Notes: a model not told the origin generated them from the letters alone. 64,000 bases of DNA from Pseudaquabacterium inlustre (GCF_038066595.1 NZ_JBBUTH010000003.1:372001-436000), one strand, 5' to 3'; counted from the stretch's first letter, positions 28,083-38,185 are shown. Numbers and translations: made by a program.

Positions 28083-31000
28083 ATGTCCGCCACCGCCTCT
28101 GCCACTTCCCCTGCGCCGCTCCGCACCCTGCACGGCGGCGGTGGCCTGGCCATCACGCTGGGGCCGCACGGCGCGCCGCAGCGCATCGATGCGCTGGGTG
28201 TCACGGTCAACCTGTTCATGGGCCAGGCGCTCGAAGCCGGCCCGGTCAACCTGTGGCTGCGGCTCACCGAGGGCGGGGCGACCGCATCGCAGGCCGTGCC
28301 GCTGCTGGGGCCGGGGGCGCCCTTGCGCCTGCAGCCGGCGGCCGATGCCGCGCAGGCCGACTGGTGCGGCCGCTGGCAGGGGCTGGCGCTGCGGCTGCGC
28401 CTGCTGTGCAGCCAGGGCGACGCGGCGGCCGCGGCCGGCTGGTACTGGCACCTGTCGGTGCGCAACGACGGCCCGGCCGCCCGCACGCTGGACCTGATCC
28501 ATGTGCAGGACCTGGGCCTGGCGGCTTACGCCGGCATCCGCCTGAACGAGCACTACGTCAGCCACTACCTGGATCTGGCCCCGCTGCCGCACCCGCGTTG
28601 CGGCACCGTGCTGGCGGCGCGGCAGAACCTGGCCGTGGCCGGGCGCCACCCCTGGGCGGTGGTGGGCTCGCTGCGGCAGGGCGTGTCCTTCGCCACCGAT
28701 ATGCGGCAGCTGGCCGGCGCGGCCCGGCGGGCCGGCCAGTTGCCCCAGGGTGTGCAGCGCGGCCTGCCGGGCCAGCGGCTGCAGCACGAGCATGCCCTGG
28801 CCGCCGTGCAGGATGCGCCGCTGACGCTGGCGCCCGGGGCCCACGCCACGCTGGGCTTCTTCGTGCGCGTGCTGGCCGACCACCCGGCGGCCACCGCCAG
28901 GCCGGACCTCGCCGCGGTGGATGCCGCGCTGGCACAAGCCGAGGCGCAGCCCACCGGCTGGGCTGCGGATGCGCTGCCCGCGGCGGGCCCGGAAGGCGTC
29001 GACGGCGCGGCCGCCGGCACGCCGGAATCGCTGTTCAGCGCCGCGCCGCTGCTGGCCACGCTGCCGCTGGACGATGCCGAGCTGGCCCGGCTGTTCGGCC
29101 CGCGCCGCCGCCAGGCCGAGCGCGCCGGCACGGCGCCCGATGCACCGCTGCTGAGCTTCTTCACCGGCCCCGCCGACGACCCCTGCCATGTGGTGCTGCA
29201 GGCCAAGGAGGCCGCGCTGCTGCGCCCGCACGGGCACCTGCTGCGCAGCGGCCGCCACGCCGTGCCCGACGAGGCCGCGCTGACCAGCACGGCGTGGATG
29301 GGCGGCGTGTTCCATTCGATGGTCACGCAGGGCCATGTCAGCATCAACCGCTTCCTGTCGGCGCAGCGCGGCTTCTGGGGCCAGTTCCGTGGGGCCGGGC
29401 AGCGTGTGTTCGTGCGGCCCGCCGGCGGTGGCGCCATCGACTGGCAGCTGCTGGCCACGCCGTCGGCCTTCGCCATCGAGGCCGAGCGCTGCCGCTGGCT
29501 GTACCGCCATGCGCAGGGCCTGCTGGAGGTGACGGCCGGCGTGCGCCATCCCGGCAGCACCGCCCCCGACGGCGTCGAAGGCCATGCGCTGACGCTGCAG
29601 CTGCGTGTGCTGCAGGGCGAGCCGCTGGAATGGCTGGTCAGCCACCACATCGCCCTGGCCGGCGACGACGGCGCCGCCGCGCCGGCCATCGGCTGGCAGC
29701 GCGTGGCGGAGCCCTTGGGGGATGCTGTGGCGGTGCCGGTGCCGGCGGGCAGCGAGCTGCATGCGCGCTTCCCGCGGGGCCGCTTCGTCATCGCTGCGGG
29801 GCCTGGCACGCGCCTGGCCGAGGTGGCGGGTGACGCATTGCTGCATGCGGATGGCCAGAGCCGCGGCGCGCCCTTCGTCTGCCTGCGCCTGGCCGCCTGC
29901 ACCGACGCGCTGCTGGCCCTGCGCGGCGAACTGCTGCCGCCGGCCGAGGTGCCGGCGCTGAACCTGGCGCTGCCGCAGCTGCACGCGGCAGGCGAGGGCG
30001 CCGCAGCCCAGGCGCTGGCGCAGCTGGCCGAGATCCTGCCCTGGTACCGGCACAACGCGCTGGTGCACTACCTGTCGCCGCGCGGGCTGGAGCAGTTCTC
30101 GGGCGGTGGCTGGGGCACGCGCGATGTCTGCCAGGGCCCGCTGGAGATGCTGCTGGCACTCGGCGAGGCGGCGCCGGTGCGCGACCTGCTGCTGCGCGTG
30201 TTCGCGGCCCAGGACGCCGGCGGCGACTGGCCGCAGTGGTTCATGTTCTTCGAGCGCGAGCGCGACATCCGCGCCGGCGACGCGCACGGCGACATCGTGT
30301 TCTGGCCGCTGCTGGGCCTGGCGCGCTACCTGCTGGCCAGCGGCGATGCCGGCCTGCTCGATGCGTTGGTGGCCTACTACTCAAAAGACGCGTCTACGGC
30401 CGAGGTCGACACGGTGTGGGGCCATGTGCAGCGCGCGCTGGCCGTGATCGCCGGCCGCCGCATCGCCGGCACAGCGCTGGCCGCCTACGGCCATGGCGAC
30501 TGGAACGATTCGCTGCAGCCGGCCGATCCGGCGCTGCGCGAGCACCTGTGCAGCGCCTGGACCGTCACGCTGCACCACCAGACCCTGACCACGCTGGCGC
30601 GGGCGCTGCATGCGCTGGGCCGCGGTGCCGAGGCGGCGGGCTTCGAGGCCGAGGCGGCCCGCATCCGCGCCGACTTCCAGCGTCTGCTGGTCATCGACGG
30701 CGTGGTGGCCGGCTATGTGCTGTTCACGCCGGGCCAGGCGCCGCAGCCCATGCTGCACCCGGCCGACACGCTGACCGGCGTGCGCGCCAGCCTGCTGCCG
30801 ATGATGCACGCCATGCTGGAGGACCTGCTCGATCCGGCGCAGGCCCGCGCCCACCTGGCGCGGGTGGAGGCCGAGCTCAGCGGCCCCGACGGCGCGCGCC
30901 TGTTCGACCGGCCGCTGCCCTACCGCGGCGGGCCTGAACAGCTGTTCCAGCGCGCCGAGAGCAGTGCCTTCTTCGGCCGCGAGATCGGCGTGATGTACAC

Positions 31001-31577
31001 CCATGCCCACCTGCGCTGGGCCGAGGCCCTGGCCCACCTGGGCGAGGCGCGGCGCTTCTTCGCGGCGCTGGGGCTGGCGCATCCGGTGGGCCTGCCCGAG
31101 CGCCTGCCGCAGGCCACGCGGCGCCAGGCCAACTGCTACTTCTCCAGTTCCGACGCCGCCTTTGCCGACCGCTACGAGGCCGGGCGCGACTACGAGCGCA
31201 TCGCCCGCGGCGAGGTGGCGCTGGACGGCGGCTGGCGCATCTATTCCAGCGGACCGGGCATCGCCATCGGCCTGGTGGTGGGCCGGCTGCTGGGCATCCG
31301 CCGCGAGGCCCGCACGCTGGTGCTCGACCCGGTGCTGCCGCCCGAACTCGACGGCCTGGTGGTGCGCCTGCCGCTGCTGGACGGCGTCGAGGTCGAGATC
31401 ACCTACCGCGTCGGGCCGCAGGGCCACGGCCCGCAGGCACTGACGCTGGACGGTCAGGCCCTGCTGTTCACGCGGGGCCACAACCCGTACCGCACCGGCG
31501 CTGCCGAAGTGGCCGTGGACGGCCTGCGCGCCGCGCTGGCGGCCGGCGCGCGCCAACTGGCCATCCACCTGGGGTGA
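28083..31577 (+). CDS. GH94-type glycoside phosphorylase, candidate 1,2-beta-oligoglucan phosphorylase
   Basis: 1164-residue cytoplasmic protein without a signal peptide. The N-terminal half is beta-rich (substrate-binding and linker domains); the catalytic (alpha/alpha)6 barrel begins near 650 with HYLSPRGLEQFSGGGWGTRD, followed by DWPQWFMFFERE, HGDIVFWPLLG and GHGDWNDSLQP (Asp806 and Asp809; one of these is the expected proton donor). GWRIYSSGPGI lies near the end. Cellobiose phosphorylases are near 800 residues; 1,2-beta-oligoglucan phosphorylases are near 1100 and carry very similar barrel motifs, as I recall them. It would convert imported oligosaccharide plus phosphate to glucose-1-phosphate. 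The similar-sized families GH149 and GH161 (beta-1,3 substrates) are alternatives. Last gene of the operon, 57 bases after the hydrolase gene. Confidence 0.75.
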   Translation: MSATASATSPAPLRTLHGGGGLAITLGPHGAPQRIDALGVTVNLFMGQALEAGPVNLWLRLTEGGATASQAVPLLGPGAPLRLQPAADAAQADWCGRWQGLALRLRLLCSQGDAAAAAGWYWHLSVRNDGPAARTLDLIHVQDLGLAAYAGIRLNEHYVSHYLDLAPLPHPRCGTVLAARQNLAVAGRHPWAVVGSLRQGVSFATDMRQLAGAARRAGQLPQGVQRGLPGQRLQHEHALAAVQDAPLTLAPGAHATLGFFVRVLADHPAATARPDLAAVDAALAQAEAQPTGWAADALPAAGPEGVDGAAAGTPESLFSAAPLLATLPLDDAELARLFGPRRRQAERAGTAPDAPLLSFFTGPADDPCHVVLQAKEAALLRPHGHLLRSGRHAVPDEAALTSTAWMGGVFHSMVTQGHVSINRFLSAQRGFWGQFRGAGQRVFVRPAGGGAIDWQLLATPSAFAIEAERCRWLYRHAQGLLEVTAGVRHPGSTAPDGVEGHALTLQLRVLQGEPLEWLVSHHIALAGDDGAAAPAIGWQRVAEPLGDAVAVPVPAGSELHARFPRGRFVIAAGPGTRLAEVAGDALLHADGQSRGAPFVCLRLAACTDALLALRGELLPPAEVPALNLALPQLHAAGEGAAAQALAQLAEILPWYRHNALVHYLSPRGLEQFSGGGWGTRDVCQGPLEMLLALGEAAPVRDLLLRVFAAQDAGGDWPQWFMFFERERDIRAGDAHGDIVFWPLLGLARYLLASGDAGLLDALVAYYSKDASTAEVDTVWGHVQRALAVIAGRRIAGTALAAYGHGDWNDSLQPADPALREHLCSAWTVTLHHQTLTTLARALHALGRGAEAAGFEAEAARIRADFQRLLVIDGVVAGYVLFTPGQAPQPMLHPADTLTGVRASLLPMMHAMLEDLLDPAQARAHLARVEAELSGPDGARLFDRPLPYRGGPEQLFQRAESSAFFGREIGVMYTHAHLRWAEALAHLGEARRFFAALGLAHPVGLPERLPQATRRQANCYFSSSDAAFADRYEAGRDYERIARGEVALDGGWRIYSSGPGIAIGLVVGRLLGIRREARTLVLDPVLPPELDGLVVRLPLLDGVEVEITYRVGPQGHGPQALTLDGQALLFTRGHNPYRTGAAEVAVDGLRAALAAGARQLAIHLG

Positions 31578-31580
31578 GCC

Positions 31581-31602
31581 GGCCGGCACCATGGCGCCGG
31601 CC
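31581..31602 (+). terminator. Hairpin after the glycan operon, possible terminator
   Basis: Arms GGCCGGC (31581-31587) and GCCGGCC (31596-31602) with an eight-base loop, four bases after the phosphorylase stop codon. No U-tract follows, so it may be a weak or Rho-assisted terminator, or merely an mRNA-stabilising end. Confidence 0.4.
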
Positions 31603-31672
31603 TGTCAACGTGGGGCTCGGCGGACGCTGTCATTGCACGTATGCTGTCCGCTCAACTTCACCGGAGAGGACC

Positions 31673-31837
31673 ATGACCCTTGCAATGCGCCTGACCGCAC
31701 TGACCGCCGCCCTGTCGTCGACCAGCGCCTTCGCCATCCTCCCGGGTGGCACGGTGCCCGAGCCGGGCTCGCTGCCGCTGGTGGTGCTGGCAGGCGTGGC
31801 CGCCGTCGTGGTGGCACGCTTCATCAAGCGCAAGTGA
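31673..31837 (+). CDS. 54-residue PEP-CTERM mini-protein
   Basis: A short gene with a good ribosome site (GGAGAGGA) and ATG 31673. Residues 1-21 form a signal peptide (ALSSTSAFA). Only about eight residues separate it from the PEP-CTERM sorting signal: VPEPGSL (28-34), a single hydrophobic helix (LVVLAGVAAVVVA) and a basic RFIKRK end. The PEP-CTERM signal directs proteins to exosortase for cleavage and delivery to the exterior. Here almost nothing but the two targeting signals exists, so the product after processing would be about 8-10 residues, or the protein stays as a small membrane peptide. Coding character is supported by the order of signals, not by homology. It may have its own promoter in the 95-base gap after the phosphorylase gene. 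Confidence 0.7.
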   Translation: MTLAMRLTALTAALSSTSAFAILPGGTVPEPGSLPLVVLAGVAAVVVARFIKRK

Positions 31838-31933
31838 AGCGCGCTGCTATGCAGGCCTGAACATATCGCCGACGACACCCGATCTGGCCAGAATCCGCCC
31901 CGGCCGGCGGTGGCGCCGGATGTTCAGGAATGC

Positions 31934-32785
31934 ATGATGGTGTCAAGGCTGGGTGTGGCGCGTCGGGGCGTGGCCTGGGGGCTCGCATGGGCCTTGATCG
32001 GTGGCGGGTTTGGCCTGGTGCCGGCGGCCCAGGCGCAGCAGCGCCACATCGTGATGGCCTCGACCACCTCCACCGAGCAGAGCGGCCTGTTCGGCCACCT
32101 GCTGCCGGCCTTCAAGGCGGCCACCGGCATCGATGTGCGCGTGGTCGCGCTGGGCACCGGCCAGGCGCTGGACATGGCGCGCCGTGGCGATGCCGACGTG
32201 GTCTTCGTGCACGACCAGGCCGCCGAGGAGAAGTTCGTCGCCGACGGCTTCGGCCTGAAGCGCCAGGCGGTGATGTACAACGACTTCATCGTCGTCGGCC
32301 CCAAGGCCGACCCCGCCGCGGTGAAGGGCGGTGACGTGCTGGGTGCGCTGAAGAAGCTGGCGGGCAGCCCGGCCGGCTTCATCTCGCGTGGCGACAAGAG
32401 CGGCACGCACGCGGCCGAACTGCGCTACTGGAAGGCGGCCGGCATCGACCTGGCAGCCACCAAGCCCGCCGGCTACAAGGAATGCGGCTGCGGCATGGGG
32501 CCGGCGCTGAACATGGCCGCCTCGCTGAATGCCCATGTGCTGGCCGACCGCGGCACCTGGCTCAGCTTCAAGAACCGTGGTGAGCTGGCGGTGCTGGTGG
32601 AGGGCGACACGCGCCTGTTCAACCAGTACGGCGTGATCGTGGTGAATCCCGCCCGGCACCCGCATGTGAAGCAGGCGCTGGCGCAGCAGTTCGCCGACTG
32701 GGTGGTGTCGCCCGCCGGCCAGGCCAGCATCGCGGCCTACAAGATCGGCGGCGAGCAGCTGTTCTTTCCGAACGCCGGCAAGTGA
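31934..32785 (+). CDS. Tungstate/molybdate-type extracytoplasmic binding protein (TupA-like)
   Basis: 283-residue periplasmic protein with a signal peptide ending in PAAQAQ. Oxyanion-binding character shows in MASTTSTEQSGLFGHLLPAF, the TTSTxxSG element seen in TupA, then VVALGTGQALDMARRGDADV and SRGDKSGTHAAELRYW. The C-terminus ends in GGEQLFFPNAGK as in TupA proteins. TupA captures tungstate for TupBC, but no permease or ATPase gene is next to it; the following gene is on the opposite strand. ATG 31934 and ATG 31937 are both possible; the AGGAA at 31926-31930 suits the second slightly better. Confidence 0.8.
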   Translation: MMVSRLGVARRGVAWGLAWALIGGGFGLVPAAQAQQRHIVMASTTSTEQSGLFGHLLPAFKAATGIDVRVVALGTGQALDMARRGDADVVFVHDQAAEEKFVADGFGLKRQAVMYNDFIVVGPKADPAAVKGGDVLGALKKLAGSPAGFISRGDKSGTHAAELRYWKAAGIDLAATKPAGYKECGCGMGPALNMAASLNAHVLADRGTWLSFKNRGELAVLVEGDTRLFNQYGVIVVNPARHPHVKQALAQQFADWVVSPAGQASIAAYKIGGEQLFFPNAGK

Positions 32786-32801
32786 GCGCGCCGGGCGCCG
32801 C

Positions 32802-33596
32802 TCAACGCCCGGGTGGGCCCAGCAGCGCGCGCGCGGCGTCGATGCGCAAGGCCATGGGCTGCTGCGCGTCGTGCATCACGACCAGCAGGAACTGGCGCGC
32901 CTGATCGGCGGCGGCGAGGGCCGGAGCCCCGCTGCTGGGTGAACGCACCGCCCCGGCGTGGCCGGATGCGGCCGGCGCCGGCACGCTCTGCGCCGCATCA
33001 CCAGGCATGGGCACCGGCCCCGCCAGGCTGGCCGCCAGCGTCGCGCAAGCGCGCTCGAACACCTCGGCCGATGCCGGCTGCAGCCGGGCCAGCAGTTCGG
33101 CCTGGCCTTCCGGCGGCGGGGCCAGGTCCAGCCAGGGCGTCTCGCTGAACATCGGCGCCAGATCGGGCGCGACGAAGGCCGACCATTGCTCGGGCTGCAC
33201 CTGGCCGCCCGGCACCGTCAGCGGTGGCGCGCTGGCGTCCGGGCCCGGCCGCAGGGTCAGGCGGCTGTCCGGCACATCGGCCAGGTGGCGCCGGCGCAGC
33301 CCGTCGACGAAGGCCCGGGCCTGGTCGGCCGGCACCGGCCGGGCCAGGGCTAGCCACAGCTGCATGCCGGCCTGGCCGTCGATCACGATGGCCGGGGCCG
33401 GCAGGCCCAGACCGTCCTGCACTGCCTGCCACAGGGGCTGCAGCCGCGACCAGTCGGCCGGCCGGGACAGGCCCAGCACCAGCAGGCGCTGGCCAGCAGC
33501 CGGGTCTGGGTCCGGCGTCGGCGTGGCCCCCGGCGCCGGCCCGTCGGGCAGGGCCAGGCCGTACAGGCGTTGCAGCTCGGCGTGCAGGCGGCTCAT
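32802..33596 (-). CDS. Hypothetical protein (264 residues)
   Basis: I do not recognise this protein. Start ATG 33596 (MSRLHAELQRLYGL). The first 45 residues are proline-rich; residues 50-150 look like a compact alpha/beta domain (LLVLGLSRPADWSRLQPLW, PAIVIDGQAGMQLWLALARP), and residues 185-235 are alanine/proline-rich linker. The C-terminal 30 residues are helical (QARQFLLVVMHDAQQPMALR). No signal peptide and no membrane segment are visible. It begins 14 bases after the VOC protein gene on the same strand, so the two are probably one transcript, and converges with the tupA-like gene. Confidence 0.65.
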   Translation of the reverse strand: MSRLHAELQRLYGLALPDGPAPGATPTPDPDPAAGQRLLVLGLSRPADWSRLQPLWQAVQDGLGLPAPAIVIDGQAGMQLWLALARPVPADQARAFVDGLRRRHLADVPDSRLTLRPGPDASAPPLTVPGGQVQPEQWSAFVAPDLAPMFSETPWLDLAPPPEGQAELLARLQPASAEVFERACATLAASLAGPVPMPGDAAQSVPAPAASGHAGAVRSPSSGAPALAAADQARQFLLVVMHDAQQPMALRIDAARALLGPPGR

Positions 33597-33610
33597 GGCG
33601 CGCTGGGCGG

Positions 33611-33997
33611 TCAGCTGCCGCGGGGCATGCGGTACAGCGCGCACAGCTTGTGGCCGTCCAGGTCGCGCAGGTAGGCCAGGTACAGCTTGCCGCCGGCGCC
33701 CTCGCGCACGCCCGGCGGGTCTTCACACGGGGTGCCGCCGGCGGCCAGGCCGGCCGCATGCCAGGCATCCACCTGCTCGGCCGACTGGCAGGCGAAGCCG
33801 ATGGTGCTGCCATTGGCCACGGTGGCCGGCTCGCCGTTGATCGGCTGGGTCACCGAGAACACGCCGGTGGGCGTGCGCCAGAACACGCGGTGGCGGTCGC
33901 GGCCGCCCGGCGCCACGCCCAGCGGCGCCAGCAGCGCGTCGTAGAACGCCTGGGCCTGTTCCAGCTGGTTGGTGCCGATCATGATGTGCGAGAACAT
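33611..33997 (-). CDS. VOC (glyoxalase/bleomycin-resistance) family protein
   Basis: 128-residue protein of the vicinal oxygen chelate fold: MFSHIMIGTNQLEQAQAFYD is the typical first strand and helix, and DLDGHKLCALYRMP the typical last one. The single domain would act as a homodimer that coordinates a metal with His and Glu residues; members are lyases, isomerases, dioxygenases or resistance proteins. The reaction is not predictable here. Start ATG 33997 chosen because the 16 residues upstream do not look like the family. It lies upstream of the hypothetical gene in a two-gene minus-strand unit, with GGAG ahead. Confidence 0.8.
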   Translation of the reverse strand: MFSHIMIGTNQLEQAQAFYDALLAPLGVAPGGRDRHRVFWRTPTGVFSVTQPINGEPATVANGSTIGFACQSAEQVDAWHAAGLAAGGTPCEDPPGVREGAGGKLYLAYLRDLDGHKLCALYRMPRGS

Positions 33998-34119
33998 GCG
34001 GGTCTCCTGGGGCGTTGCGCCGGGTTGGGGGATGACGGCGCGCATTGTGCGGTCAGCCCGCGGTCGTCTGCATCGCCTGGGTGACGCGCCCGGCAGGCCC
34101 CGCGCCCCGACAATGCCGC

Positions 34120-34533
34120 ATGGACGACGATCTCGAATCCCGCATCCGCTCCGGCCAGGCGCTCATGGAGTCGATGGGCCACTTCCACGTCACCGGCTGG
34201 GACCCCGCGCGCCGGGCGGTGCAGGCCGCCTTCACCGTGCGGCGCGAGTACTGCCACACCAACGGCAGCATCGCCCAGGGCGGCTTCATCACCGCCTGGC
34301 TGGACGCGGCCATGGCCCATGCCGTGATGCACGACACCGAGCAGAAGCAGACCGTGTTCAGCCTGGAGATCAAGGTCAGCTTCTACGAGAAGGTGGGCCC
34401 TGGCCCCGGCACGGTGGAAGGCCGCGTGATCCGCCGCGGCAAGCGCGTGGCCTTCATGCAGGCGGCGCTGTACAACGCCGACGGCAAGCTGGCGGCCGAG
34501 GCCACCTCGACCGGCGTGCTGGCCGATCTGTAG
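34120..34533 (+). CDS. PaaI-type hotdog thioesterase
   Basis: 137-residue single-hotdog protein. HTNGSIAQGGFITAWLDAAM is the PaaI-family active-site loop and helix, with Asn/Gly and the acidic residue (Asp) on the central helix. Such proteins hydrolyse acyl-CoA thioesters, usually as tetramers. Start ATG 34120 (MDDDLESRI) gives the usual length. It is divergent from the VOC gene and 32 bases upstream of the EamA transporter gene, possibly co-transcribed. Chain-length preference cannot be judged. Confidence 0.8.
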   Translation: MDDDLESRIRSGQALMESMGHFHVTGWDPARRAVQAAFTVRREYCHTNGSIAQGGFITAWLDAAMAHAVMHDTEQKQTVFSLEIKVSFYEKVGPGPGTVEGRVIRRGKRVAFMQAALYNADGKLAAEATSTGVLADL

Positions 34534-34565
34534 CCACACCCCCACCACCCGGCCAGCACCGCGCC

Positions 34566-35621
34566 ATGCCGCCAACCGCTGCCCACCGGCCCGCCCGCCG
34601 CGGCGCGGTGCTGGCCCTGCTGGCGGCCGGGCTGTTCGGCATCAGCACACCGCTGATGCAGCGCGCCGGGGCCGGGCTGGGGCCGTGGCAGACCGCGGCG
34701 CTGCTGTACGCCGGCGCCGCGATGGTGGGCTGGCTGACGCGGCAACCGGCCGCGCGCGAGGCGCGGCTCACCCGGACCGACCTGCCACGCCTGGCGGCCA
34801 TGGCCGCCTGCGGCGCCGGCCTGGGCCCGGTGGCGCTGGCCTGGGGGCTGCAGCACACCTCGGGCACCTCGGCCTCGCTGCTGCTCACGCTGGAGGCGGT
34901 GTTCACCGCCGGGCTGGCCCGCTGGCTGTACGGCGAGGCCCTGGACCGCCGCGTGATGTCGGCGCTGGCCTTGCTGACGCTGGGCGGCGCCGCGCTGGTG
35001 GTCGACCAGGGGCGTGCCGGCGGTTCCGGCCTGGCGGGCCTGCTGGCGGTGCTGCTGGCCACGCTGGCCTGGGCGGTGGACAACACGCTGTCGCGCGGCC
35101 TGGCCGAGCGCGACCCCGGCCAGGTGGTGCTGGGCAAGGCCGTGCTGGGGGTGCTGGCCACCGGTCTGGCGGCCTGGCTGGCCGGTGAGCCGGCGCCGGC
35201 GGCCGGCGCGACCCTGGCGCTGCTGGCCATCGGCGCGGGTGGCTATGGCCTCAGCCTGCGCCTGTACCTGCTGGCACAGCGGGTGTTCGGTGCCGCGCGC
35301 ACGGGTTCGGTGTTCGCCTTCGCGCCCTTCATCGGCGCGGCGCTGGCCGTGGCCCTGGGCGAGCGGGCACCCGGCCCCTGGCTGCTGCTGGGGGCGCTGC
35401 TGATGGTGGCCGGGCTGTGGCTGCACCTGGCCGAGACCCACAGCCATGCCCACACCCACGAGGCGCTGACCCACGAGCACGCCCACACCCACGACGACGG
35501 CCACCACGACCACACGCACGATCCGATGCCGCGCGGGCCGCACAGCCACCGCCACCACCACGCGCCGCTGACTCACAGCCATCCGCACGTGCCCGACGCG
35601 CACCACGTGCACACGCACTGA
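34566..35621 (+). CDS. EamA/DMT-family transporter with a long histidine-rich C-terminal tail
   Basis: 351-residue inner-membrane protein with ten predicted membrane helices in two EamA repeats (first repeat from LALLAAGLFGISTPLM; second from LLAVLLATLAWAVDNTLSRG). After the last helix (LLMVAGLWLHLAE, about residue 295) comes a hydrophilic tail of about 55 residues with 25 histidines counted from the HLAE onward, mostly HxH and HTH repeats mixed with Asp and Glu. DMT proteins usually end at the last helix. A His-rich tail suggests binding of zinc, nickel or cobalt, either for metal export or for sensing. The tail is in frame and lies before a proper stop, so it is not an artefact. Transported substrate unknown. 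Confidence 0.8.
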   Translation: MPPTAAHRPARRGAVLALLAAGLFGISTPLMQRAGAGLGPWQTAALLYAGAAMVGWLTRQPAAREARLTRTDLPRLAAMAACGAGLGPVALAWGLQHTSGTSASLLLTLEAVFTAGLARWLYGEALDRRVMSALALLTLGGAALVVDQGRAGGSGLAGLLAVLLATLAWAVDNTLSRGLAERDPGQVVLGKAVLGVLATGLAAWLAGEPAPAAGATLALLAIGAGGYGLSLRLYLLAQRVFGAARTGSVFAFAPFIGAALAVALGERAPGPWLLLGALLMVAGLWLHLAETHSHAHTHEALTHEHAHTHDDGHHDHTHDPMPRGPHSHRHHHAPLTHSHPHVPDAHHVHTH

Positions 35622-35671
35622 GCGCCGGGCCCCGCCGGCGGGCAGCCGGTGCCAGCCGCGACAATCGGGGC

Positions 35672-37111
<1,440 letters not shown>

Positions 37112-37199
37112 GCCGCCGCGCCGCTCAGCGGCCGCGCTCAAGGCCGGCGCGCTGCCGGCCGATATGCGGGGATCCAGCAGCTTCCCGGTCCGCTTCGCC

Positions 37200-38081
37200 A
37201 TGCCCGAGTCATCCACACGCCGCCATCTGCTGTCCGTCCTGACCGCTGCCAGCGCCGCCGCGCTGGCCGCCTGCGCCGGCGTGCCCGGCGCGCCGCGCGA
37301 GGCGCCCGAGCCGCCGCCCGTGCCGCGCAAGGAAACGGTGCTGGCCGTCACCGACGCGGGCGAGCTGATCCGCTTCAATGCCGGCACGCCGCAGCGCATC
37401 GACAGCCGCGTGCCGCTGCGTGGCCTGCCGGCCGGGCAGACCCTGGTGGGCATGGACTTCCGCGTCGCCCGCGGCGTGCTGTACGGCCTGACCAGCGGTG
37501 GCGTGCTGGTCACCATCGACACCGCCAGCGGCCAGCTCAAGCCGGTGGGCACGGCCGCCGTGGCGCTGCAGGGCCAGCGCTTCGGGGTCGACTTCAACCC
37601 GGCGGCCGACCGCGTGCGCGTGGTCAGCGACAGCGGCCAGAACCTGCGCCTGCACCCCGACACCGGTGCGCTGGCCGCCACCGACCCGCCGCTGGCCTGG
37701 GCGCCCGGCGATGTGGGCGCGGCACAGCCGCCGCGCGTGGCCGCCGCGGGCTACACCTACAACCTGCGCGACGACAAGCGCACCACCAACTACGCGCTGG
37801 ACCTGGCCACCGGCGCGCTGCTGACCCAGGGCTCGCACGAGGACGCGGTGCCGCCGGTGTCTCCCAACACCGGCCTGCTGCGCACCGTGGGCATGCTGGG
37901 CACCGGCGCGCTGGACGACGCCGCGATGGACATCAGCGACACCGACAACACCGCGCTGGCCGCGCTGCGCCGCCACGGCCGCACCCGCCTGTACCGGCTG
38001 GACCTGGCCACCGGCCACGCCGCGCTGCTGGGCACGGTGGGCGACGGCCGCGCGCTGTGGGGCATGGCGATCCAGCCCTGA
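37200..38081 (+). CDS. DUF4394-domain lipoprotein
   Basis: 293-residue exported protein. The N-terminus STRRHLLSVLTAASAAALAAC has a twin-arginine and a lipobox (ALAAC) so it is probably anchored to a membrane on the outside. The remainder is a beta-propeller-like DUF4394 domain with repeating GLTSGGVLVTIDTASGQ, FGVDFNPAADRVRVVSDSG, and AAGYTYNLRDDKRTTNYALD segments; these are typical of the family. The function is unknown. Start ATG 37200 places the lipobox at the normal distance. Confidence 0.8.
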   Translation: MPESSTRRHLLSVLTAASAAALAACAGVPGAPREAPEPPPVPRKETVLAVTDAGELIRFNAGTPQRIDSRVPLRGLPAGQTLVGMDFRVARGVLYGLTSGGVLVTIDTASGQLKPVGTAAVALQGQRFGVDFNPAADRVRVVSDSGQNLRLHPDTGALAATDPPLAWAPGDVGAAQPPRVAAAGYTYNLRDDKRTTNYALDLATGALLTQGSHEDAVPPVSPNTGLLRTVGMLGTGALDDAAMDISDTDNTALAALRRHGRTRLYRLDLATGHAALLGTVGDGRALWGMAIQP

Positions 38082-38185
38082 GAGCCATCCTGGCCGGCCC
38101 AGGTGCCGGGGCGTCCACCGCCAATTTCCGTTATGGTGGGTGATCTGACGCCCAGGTCGCCTCGCAGTCGGCGCACCGTTCGCCC

